From positions 11,723,001 through 11,787,000 of the forward strand of contig NC_092674.1 of assembly GCF_964355755.1 (NCBI RefSeq): a DNA stretch of 64,000 bases, written 5' to 3'. Under the pieces are notes generated by a model that was given only the letters and a program-made list of their open reading frames with translations, did no database searches and was not told the DNA's origin. The translations under genes were made by a program, and so were the position numbers. Origin of the DNA: Antedon mediterranea. Taxonomy: Eukaryota; Echinodermata; Crinoidea; Comatulida; Antedonidae. Of the stretch, positions 55,984 to 64,000 are shown piece after piece (the stretch's first letter is position 1; each line of letters starts with the position of its first letter).

Positions 55984-58104
55984 TTGCAAGAATTACAAAG
56001 TAATCAGTGGAATGATGTGCTATTCTCAAATAATGCGAATGTTGCTTATCAAAATTTTACAAACACTTTAAATAAAACAATTGATAATTGTTTCCCTTTA
56101 AAACGAATTAGAAATAAGGCGAACAAGTTAAAATCTCCTTGGATCACAGCTGAAATTGCCAGAGCTATCTCTCAAAAACATAAATTATATAAAAAGTACA
56201 AACAAAATAACACCACTACTAATAAAAGTACGTACATAAATTTTAGAAACAAGTTAACCACTACTATTAGAAATCGGAAAAAAGAATATTATATGGTCCA
56301 GTTTGAACGAAATAAACAAGATATTAAAAAAACGTGGACAATCCTAAATGATATAATGGGTAGGAAAAAGACTACCAATTTGCCTACAAAAATAAAATTG
56401 GGTACTGAGACTTTCTCTGATAATGATGAGAAAGCTGATGCATTCAACTCTTTTTTTATTAATATTGGAGAAAAACTAAATAATAAATTTAGGCATGAAC
56501 CTCAAAATGAAGAAATCACCCACAGAACTTTCTTAAAGGGAAATTTTACCTCTTCAATGTTTTTTAAGCCTGTTACTGAACATGAACTTAACCACTATAT
56601 TAAAAACACAAAGAATACTTCTCCTGGCCATGATGGTATAAGTGCCCAACTCATAAAATCTGCTTCCCCGTTTATTTTAAAACCTTTATTGCATATTATT
56701 AATACGTCATTATCATCGGGCTGTGTCCCGGCTGATATAAAAATTGCTAAAGTTATCCCGGTATTTAAGAATGGTGACATCTCCGATATAAATAATTATC
56801 GGCCTATTTCCATTTTACCCTTTTTTTCCAAAATATTTGAGAGGATTGTGTATGATCAAACGATTTGTTACCTCTCAAAATATAACGTACTGAGTAAAAC
56901 ACAGTATGGATTTAGACAACACCATTCAACTAGTCATGCTTTAATACAATCGATTGAAAAAATCACAAACGCTATTGAGAATAAAGAGTTCACACTAGGA
57001 GTTTTCCTTGATTTATCAAAAGCGTTTGATACAATCGATCATGATATATTATTAGATAAGTTAAGATTTTATGGTATAAGAGGAGTTCCGCTAAACTGGT
57101 TCTCAAACTATCTTAAAAAAAGACTACAATACACATTAATTGTTAATACTGCATCTAGTAAAATGACAGTAAACACTGGAGTTCCTCAGGGATCCATATT
57201 GGGTCCATTATTATTTCTTATATTCATTAATGATATTAGTCTAGCATGTAACCATGTAGACATGATTATGTATGCAGATGACACAAATGTGTTTTATAGT
57301 CACAATGATGTTACTCAAGCTTTTGATACAATGAACCAGGAGTTATCTATACTTTCGGACTGGTTTATTGCTAACAAATTAACGCTAAATGTAAACAAAT
57401 CAAAATATGTTATATTTAAGGCTAGAAATAAGTCAGCTGACACTACCTCACTAGAATTGAGGATGGGAAATGAATGTATAGTAAAAGCTACTGAAGTTAA
57501 ATTTCTAGGCTTATTTCTGGATGAAACTTTATCGTTTAATTTTCATGTAAATGAGGTAGCAAACAGTATTTCTAGAATAATTGGTGTCTTAAACAAAGTG
57601 AAGTCTATGTTATCAAGTAAAATCTTGTTAACGGTATACAATGCACTTATATTACCTAGAATAACGTATGCTATCACAGTATGGGGTGCTACTTCTGCTA
57701 CAAACTTAAACCGTATACATATTCTCCAGAAAAAAGCACTTAGAAATATTTGTCATGTTCATTTTATGCATCCTTCTCATCCACTTTTTATTTCAACCCA
57801 AACATTAAATATTTTTGACCTTTATACGAAACACACTGCTATATTTATGTATCAATATAAACATAATCTATTACCTGAATCATTTAATAACTTATTTAGT
57901 ACATCTGCCTCATTCCATAATTACTCAACTAGAAACAGGTCAAACTACTGTCCACAACTAAAACGCACCAAAGTCGGACAGCAATGTATTTCCTACCAAG
58001 GAACACATATTTGGAACAATTTAACAGACTATATAAAACAATCCCCCACTTTAAGTTTGTTTAAACAGAGATTAAAGCAATATTATAACAATAGAAATAT
58101 TTAA
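55984..58104 (+). CDS. LINE reverse transcriptase, open over 706 codons
   Basis: Full RT with all core blocks: SPGHDGISAQLIK, NNYRPISILPFFSKIFERIV, QYGFRQHHSTSHA, FLDLSKAFDTIDH, NTGVPQGSILGPLLF and the catalytic YADD at 57271-57282 (residues 430-433). The thumb (VYNALILPRITYAITVWGA) and the C-terminus ending FKQRLKQYYNN follow. The frame is the same as that of the upstream endonuclease piece, so the ATG at 55984 is probably internal. It would copy the element RNA onto nicked DNA in the nucleus. Without the full endonuclease and because of the TGA, this copy is not autonomous. Confidence 0.9.
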   Translation: MQELQSNQWNDVLFSNNANVAYQNFTNTLNKTIDNCFPLKRIRNKANKLKSPWITAEIARAISQKHKLYKKYKQNNTTTNKSTYINFRNKLTTTIRNRKKEYYMVQFERNKQDIKKTWTILNDIMGRKKTTNLPTKIKLGTETFSDNDEKADAFNSFFINIGEKLNNKFRHEPQNEEITHRTFLKGNFTSSMFFKPVTEHELNHYIKNTKNTSPGHDGISAQLIKSASPFILKPLLHIINTSLSSGCVPADIKIAKVIPVFKNGDISDINNYRPISILPFFSKIFERIVYDQTICYLSKYNVLSKTQYGFRQHHSTSHALIQSIEKITNAIENKEFTLGVFLDLSKAFDTIDHDILLDKLRFYGIRGVPLNWFSNYLKKRLQYTLIVNTASSKMTVNTGVPQGSILGPLLFLIFINDISLACNHVDMIMYADDTNVFYSHNDVTQAFDTMNQELSILSDWFIANKLTLNVNKSKYVIFKARNKSADTTSLELRMGNECIVKATEVKFLGLFLDETLSFNFHVNEVANSISRIIGVLNKVKSMLSSKILLTVYNALILPRITYAITVWGATSATNLNRIHILQKKALRNICHVHFMHPSHPLFISTQTLNIFDLYTKHTAIFMYQYKHNLLPESFNNLFSTSASFHNYSTRNRSNYCPQLKRTKVGQQCISYQGTHIWNNLTDYIKQSPTLSLFKQRLKQYYNNRNI

Positions 58105-58302
58105 GTTAAGTAAATCACATTATGTTATTTTGGTTTGTTCTTTTTGTTTGTACTAATTGTTTGATCTTTTTGTTAGGGTTACATGCTTAAAGCACTTGTG
58201 CTTATTTTGTATCCCATTCCATTATCTTATTATTTGTATTGTATTTGTATATGTTTTTATTTTGATTATGGAATAAAAATGTCGATGAATTGAATTGAAT
58301 TG

Positions 58303-60504
58303 TTTCATTGCAGGACCATATTGAAAAAACAGATATTTTGTGATCTTTTATTTTCTGAATTATGTTATCCTGCCTAAATATGTTTTAATAAATAAATAAA
58401 TAATAGTCAACATCCGGATGTAATTTTCCATATATTACGAAAGGTTACGCAAAATAAAAGACATTGTCCTGTATGACTATACAGAGCTAAACAGATAAAC
58501 ACGTATGTATTAATCATAAATGAACTAAATGAATGCAACATCGCGACAGGAGAGTCTTGGGTTAATGCGCTCATCGGTTTCGGGATATTGTTGAACATCC
58601 ACGATAATTAACGTCAATTCTTAGAAATGAACGCACAGTCACCCCTGGTCTGGTGTATTCTGTGGCTAATATTGCGGATAATACAATGGTTAAATGTCTG
58701 TTATTAGTCGCGTACAAACGTAACTCTATAGCTTACTATGTCAGTCAGAATTGGTCGGTCGGTCGGTAAAAACCAACTAAAATTTGCGCACGCGACTGGG
58801 CCAGCCATATATATGGCCTTGTTATTGATGATTAAAGGTACAGCTATTTTGTGTTCATAAAATTTGAATAATTTTTATTCTTTCTAATTTCATAACTCTA
58901 CATTTAATGACACATGTATAATACTATCTCACAGTCAAGATTATTATAATGTATACAGATTACTTGATTGTACGTTTCTGGTAATGTTCAACATAAAACT
59001 CGAAGAAAACTTTTTTTGGCGCACTATAAAATCAAATTCGAGAAGGCCTACAATATGCGTAGTAACACATTAATGAAACAAATAGAACAACTTTTGATAT
59101 TGAACACCATATTTTATTTTTATACTTATTTCCCTTTAAAGGTATATTATCCCCATGAAAAAATAAATGTTTTTGTTGAATATGCCATTTTAATGGCGCG
59201 TAATAGGTATTCACTTTGACCAAAAATCCATTGGATCGAAAAAAAAAAACCGCCAAAAAATTGTCATATTGACTGGAAGTCAATGGGTTTTTCGTTGAAT
59301 GTAATCGTTTATTTATCGTTTTATAAGTGCAAACATTCTTTCTTTTTATTGTTTTTTTCCTACGGAAGTGAATAACTTGATAAAACCGCGGAATGGCCCA
59401 TTCAAACTTTTTTAGATTAATCTTAATTGTTCATGTTTTTGGGGCCAATACATATTTAATATGTCATGCAAAAGATTGTTCAAGGGTCATGGAATTTTGG
59501 CTAGAAATTATTGTATGAACCCTGTATTACATAAAATACGGCAACCTAGATCATGCAATAGTATATTGCTTAAAAATATATCTACTGTACAACAATTACA
59601 AAATCTTATCTGATAATTCAATAAGTGACGATTATCTTTCGCAGAAATAACTTACTAAATGTCATAATGTTGATCGTCAACAAAAAAATGAAGTTTCATT
59701 TTATGTAGGCCCAATTTTGTAGTTAAGGAATTTAGTCATAGGCGTACCATTTGAAACTGTTTTCTAACATCGGATGTTTATTATTTTGCATTAGGCCTAA
59801 TTTATTTTACTATTAGTATTTTTATATTTCAATTATCTGGTTGATAGTTGGTAGAGTAACTACAAATGAGGAGGATATATTTTTTCTAAGCCGGATCGAA
59901 GCTAACTTATTATAATCAGTAACAATCGTAACAGCAACGTTATATTTTATTATAGATTCTTTCATTCAGGCCTAAATTGCTATTTGACAAAGTTTAAACA
60001 TTTTAAACAGTTATTGTACTTGCGTCACTGTTTAATAAACACTGATTGTTATTAAATGCTTTTTAACTGCGTATTACTGACTGTCTACTCCCTGTCTTCA
60101 ATTATTAACCACAAATCAACAATATGTACGAAGCAATATGTAAAGAATTAAAACTGTATATACTCGATGATAAAAGGTAAGTTTTACTATCTTGACATTG
60201 CGCTTATCTATCAGGAACATCAGATGCAATATCAATTTGTGTTTATTGTGATTGGAATTATAATTTTATGCGACGAACACGAAACAAATCGTTCCCTCAA
60301 GACAGTGTTCAGTTATAAGAATAACATATTAATATTAAATCTACTTATATGATGTAATGCTGTAAAAGGTAATACTCGTGGCTGTAAAATCATAATTGTT
60401 AACTTCGTCTATTCGTCCGAAATTGTTCTATATTTTCATTATCAAAATCGTTTTCTCCATATACTTTAGTCTGGCTAGCATTTTTATCAAAATTATTATT
60501 TGAC
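58303..60504. other. No gene seen
   Basis: AT-rich spacer. Contains (GGTC)n at 58752-58768 and A/T homopolymers near 59239. TTAAAGGTA at 58834 and CTTTAAAGG near 59136 hint at a small TTAA element but do not establish one. Confidence 0.5.
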
Positions 60505-60621
60505 AAAGCAAATATTAATGTTTATAATAACATTTGGAAAAGAAAATCTTGTAATAGTTTTGGAAAAACAAATAGCAGGGGTGTATCCATTCTATTTAAG
60601 CCAGGCTTAGATTTAGAAGAT

Positions 60622-61206
60622 TTGAACATAAAATATGTTGACGCAGAATTCAGAATACTTATTGTAAGCTTTAAACACAAAAGTACTGTTTTAAATTTAA
60701 TTAATGTTTATACACAAAACAATTATAAAGAAAAAATTTTATTTTTCACAAAGCTTGAGAAGAAAATAAATTCTTTATGCAATGTAAAAAATCAGTATAT
60801 AGTAATGGGAGGAGATATGAACTGCATATTAGAACGTACTATTGACCAAAAAAACAGTGCAAATAATTTTGACAATTCACCAATTGTATTAAAAAATTGT
60901 ATGTATAAACACAACCTCATAGATATAGGGATAAATAATAATATTGGTAAATCTCAATATACATGGAGACGGAAAAATGTTTATAGAAGGCTAGATTTTT
61001 GGTGCATTTCAAACTCCATGTGCAAAAATGGTGAAATAGTTAGCACTGATATCAGACCACCTGCTATTTGTTCTTACCATCTAGCAATATCACTTAAAAT
61101 TCAGACAAATCAAGAAAAAAAGGGTCCTGGAATATGGAAACTTAATAATAGCTTATTAAATGATAAAGAATATGTTAATCAAATTACTAAGATAATAACA
61201 ATTTAA
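60622..61206 (+). pseudogene. Tx1/L1-type endonuclease domain
   Basis: A 194-codon frame covering most of an APE-type nuclease: NLINVYTQNNYKEKILFF, GGDMNCILERTID, then YTWRRKNVYRRLDFW and, at the end, CSYHLAIS, where most family members have SDH. Codons upstream to about 60525 are also in family register, so the ATG is internal. It stops in the short stretch just before the MITE at 61227. Confidence 0.85.
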
Positions 61207-61226
61207 AAAAAATCATTATGATTTAA

Positions 61227-61819
61227 AGCTCAGGTACAGGCATGAATTTTAAATATAATATCGGGTTAATTGTACATAAATCAAATATTTGTAACAGAAA
61301 TCAAGATGAAAAACCATGAATTTCCCCTAATATGGTCAAATACAAAATTTTGCAAAATTCTGACAAAAAAACCAGGAAGACTTTTTTTCAGTAGTTAGGT
61401 AGTTAACATAATGTAATAACATGTCTGGTGACTCCCTAGAAGGTGAAAAAAGATGGTGGATATACGGTGGATAATTTTTGCTATAGCATGAAAATAAAAT
61501 TCTGAAGTTGAATAAAAATACCAGAAATGTAAAATTCAAGTTATATTACCTATATTTAGTCATCTGATAACATTTTTTACCACACCGTTTATTTTTCATA
61601 GCTTTTTGAAATGCCTCTCTATTTTCAAAATTTGTGTACAAAAGAATAGAGATTTTACTGTGTAATTTTAACTATCCCCCCACTGATATGAAAGTGCTAA
61701 TTTTCAAAAAGCTCCTGTAACACAAATAAAATCCCTAAAATTATGAAACATGGGGAAACTATAGATCGATAATTATTGGAATGTATGATCAATAGAAATT
61801 TTTTGCCCGCACCTGGCCT
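61227..61819. mobile_element. piggyBac-type MITE in a TTAA site
   Basis: 593 bp flanked by TTAA on both sides (61223-61226 and 61820-61823). The ends are imperfect inverted repeats: AGCTCAGGTACAGGCA at the left, AGGCCAGGTGCGGGCA inverted at the right. Removing the element with one TTAA brings the LINE linker into one uninterrupted frame, so the limits are exact. No transposase frame is present. Confidence 0.88.
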
Positions 61820-62391
61820 TTAAGTCCAGAATTACTTTGGGAGCACTTGAAAGTAAAAATAAAAGAGTTCTCAAGCAGATACGGAGCAAAAACAAAGCAT
61901 TTGAGAAATAGGGATAAAGAAAAATTGTTAAAATGAAATTTCAGACCTGACAAACAAACTAGAAACTAATTATGATGAGAAAACAGAGAGAATTTTAATT
62001 AATAAAGCAAAAGACATAGAGGATCGACATATATACATTAGAAGCAAAGGGTGCTCAAATAAGATCAAGAATAGAATGGTTTGAAAAGAGTGAAAAAATA
62101 CAATTTTTTTTATAGGTCTAGAAAAAAATAAAGCTAAAAAAAAAATGTATCACGGCAGTCCTAAAAAATAATGGTAAATACACTACCAATACTGATGAAA
62201 TTGTTCGTGAACAAGTACATTATTTTAAAAATTTATACAAAAAGAAAAACTCAAATGAATCACCTGAAACTTTAACTTCAGATATTCTAAATTATCTTAA
62301 TAAAACTAAGGTCAAAGTATTATCTGAAGAACAAAACAAGAAATGTGAAGGGACTATAAAAATAGAAGAATGTAAAAATGCCTTATATAAA

Positions 62392-62967
62392 ATGAGACTT
62401 AATAAGGCTCCAGGCAGTGATGGCTTGTCATTAGAATTTTACCAAACATTTTGGAATTCCATTGACTCATTAGTTTGTGATGCCTTTAATTTTTCATTTA
62501 ATAATAGACAACTGTCAAATTCTCAAAGGAGAGGAGTAGTCTCCTTACTGTACAAAAATGGTAAAAAAGAAGACTTAAAAAATTGGAGACCAATAACTCT
62601 TCTTAATATAGATTACATGATTATGGCAAATGACATAATAAACACTGATCAAAAAGGTTATATTAAAGAAAGGTTTGCCGGTGAAAATATAAGGCTTGTT
62701 AAAGATGTACTAGAATACACAAATAAATTTAATAAAGAAGGTGCTATAATATTTTTAGATTTTGCTAAAGCGTTTGACAAAATAGATAGAATGTTTTTAA
62801 TCAAATCACTGAAAAGATTTGGTTTTGGTCAGGATCTAATACAATGGGTTAAGACTTTTTATTTCAATACTGAGTCAGTTACTACAATTAATGGATGGGT
62901 ATCAGGAAGTTTTAAGATGAATAATGGTATTAGACAAGGATGCCCTCTTTCGGCATTACTTTTCTGA
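62392..62967 (+). pseudogene. Tx1/L1-type reverse transcriptase, main piece
   Basis: 191 codons with NKAPGSDGLSLEFYQ, NWRPITLLNIDY, the KGYIKERFAGENIR block, IIFLDFAKAFDKIDR and RQGCPLSALLF. About 15-20 residues usually found between NIDY and TDQKG are missing, an internal deletion. A one-base shift at 62966-62970 moves the rest to another frame, where the LADD motif occurs near 63080. Confidence 0.88.
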
Positions 62968-63115
62968 TAGCTGTAGAGCCAATGGCTATCAATATAAGAA
63001 ACATTATTCATTGTAAAGGTATTATACTGCCTGGCCTTCGAAAGGGTATAATGATGAACAGGAAGTAAAAATTGCTCAGTTAGCAGACGATACTATAATT
63101 TTTGTTAGGGATGAA

Positions 63116-63394
63116 ATGAGTATTGAAGCTTGTTTAAATACAGTAGACTTGTTTTGTAAGGTTGCAGGAAAGTCACTTAACAAAATGAAAACAAACGGTA
63201 TGTGGATAGGATCTTCAAAAAACAACGTTCATAAACCTTTTGCAATACAATGGGTTGATGAGCCTGTCAAATTCTTAGGTGTTTTTGTTGGTTATGATAA
63301 AACAAAATGCCACAAAAAAAACTGGGTTGAAAAGGACAAAAAGTTAACAGTATTATTTTTAAGTTCATTTGGAATGGAAAAGAAGAAAAAATAA
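63116..63394 (+). pseudogene. Tx1/L1-type RT palm end and thumb
   Basis: The frame includes, upstream of its ATG, the catalytic LADDTIIF block (about 63078-63101). The following CLNTVDLFCKVAGKSLNKMK and VKFLGVFVGYDK segments are the conserved continuation in L1/Tx1 polymerases. An A-rich shift near 63380-63390 ends it. Further C-terminal sequence continues with several stops to the window end. Confidence 0.82.
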
Positions 63395-64000
63395 AAAGAG
63401 ATATTATGTTTCAAGAAATTAAACACGGAGGTATAAAACTAACTGATTTTAATGTAGTTGTAAAATCATTAAAATTAAACTGAATAAAACGGTTACTTAG
63501 CCCTGATCCAGGAAAGTGGAAGTGTATTCCATTATTCTATAAAGAAATTATATCAATGTGTACATAATATAATAATTGTTTTTACACTGAACCACAAGGT
63601 ATAGATGAAATTAATAAACAGATTTTGTGGGGCAACAAATATATTGTGCTAAACAATAAATCTTTATATAATCAAAACTGAATTGATTCTGGAATTACAC
63701 AAATTAGTGATATTGTTAATGAAAACACTTTAAAGTCTTCACAAGAAATTGTTGATAAACTTAAGACATCAAAAAACTGGATTGTTGAATATTTTTGTTT
63801 AAAACAAGCAATTCCCAGACATTTGAAAAACAAACTTTTTAATGTTAAAGATAATATTCAGGAAATAGAAGTGGAAAAATATGATTTATATGGCAAAAAC
63901 GCTTCAGTAAAAACTTTTTACAAACAATTTTTGGTGAATAAATCCAGTGAACCAAATGTTCAAACGAAATGGGAAAGAGATCTTAATTTAGAATTTTTAG

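Larger units (their letters stand above)
55560..58302 (+). mobile_element. Jockey/CR1-superfamily LINE, nearly intact RT, 5'-truncated
   Basis: The endonuclease end (GDYNINLL, then ITDISDHFPIFC) and a complete reverse transcriptase lie in one reading frame broken only by a TGA at 55936-55938. The 3' end has a GGAATAAAAATG signal followed by GATGAATTGAATTGAATTG, a short-repeat tail as expected for this superfamily. The first two thirds of the endonuclease are missing. It is the least damaged LINE in the window. Confidence 0.9.
60505..64000 (+). mobile_element. Tx1/L1-type LINE, runs off the window end
   Basis: Order on the plus strand: APE endonuclease (from about 60525, SRGVSILF and GGDMNCI), an Arg/Lys-rich linker interrupted by a MITE, RT fingers (APGSDGLSLEF, NWRPITLLNIDY), DTDQKGYIKERF-like block, FLDFAKAFDKID, GIRQGCPLSALLF, LADDTIIF, then the C-terminal FIWNGKEE...HGGIKLTDF region continuing past 64000. 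Frameshifts near 62095-62150 and 62966, plus scattered stops after 63390, disable it. A related fragment is at 34115-34735. Confidence 0.9.

Noticed and set aside
58834-59140. A second TTAA-type MITE
   Set aside because: Only about five terminal bases match beyond TTAA, which is not enough.

Overview
This is AT-rich, intron-bearing animal DNA. No bacterial operon, rRNA, tRNA or CRISPR is visible. The best guess for the source is a marine invertebrate deuterostome, possibly an echinoderm. The hints are a GT29 sialyltransferase of the ST6GalNAc type, a BEL/Pao element, Penelope-like, CR1/L2/Jockey-type and Tx1/L1-type retroelements, a foldback-like transposon recalling sea-urchin TU elements, and an excess of the motif AGGCCT. 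The species assignment is inference.

The only host genes I can support are two tandem, same-strand (minus) sialyltransferase genes. Copy 1 (28150-30663) has four coding exons whose splice sites and phases all agree: a membrane anchor plus stem exon, sialylmotif L, sialylmotif S, and motif III plus VS. Together they give about 337 residues, the usual family size; the initiator Met is probably on an unseen upstream exon. Copy 2 (39943-43183) has the same four exons but carries an in-frame stop, a +1 shift in an A8 run and two donors without GT in register, so it looks like a pseudogene. Its last exon is nevertheless open and carries a long basic tail. A third piece of this locus (intron plus 14 bp of the motif S exon) lies at 14203-14553.

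Everything else is a nested mosaic of mobile elements. 1-2311: dispersed repeat A (second copy 37025-39355), interrupted by a LINE tail. 2389-9642: a complete BEL/Pao element with about 99% identical LTRs and a 5-bp target duplication, inserted in a tandem array; its polyprotein is broken by several shifts. 10183-14202: a 4-kb non-coding element with 322-bp inverted repeats. 14745-17126: minisatellites and hairpins. 17127-20265: a non-autonomous LTR element with primer-binding site and polypurine tract but no pol. 20430-23075: CR1-type LINE and satellite. 23161-24914 and further copies at 32085-33745, 34741-36055 and 47393-49514: a dispersed non-coding family, here called element B, with a palindromic terminus; these copies host a solo LTR, LINE tails and a small 165-bp insertion. 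25140-26640: satellites. 26990-28030, 44900-46100, 55560-58302 and 60505-64000: LINEs, of which 55560-58302 has a complete RT frame with a single in-frame stop upstream, and 60505-64000 carries a piggyBac-type MITE in a TTAA site.

Many of the breaks in otherwise young elements are single-base shifts beside homopolymers. Real decay and assembly error therefore both need to be considered before any of these are called dead.
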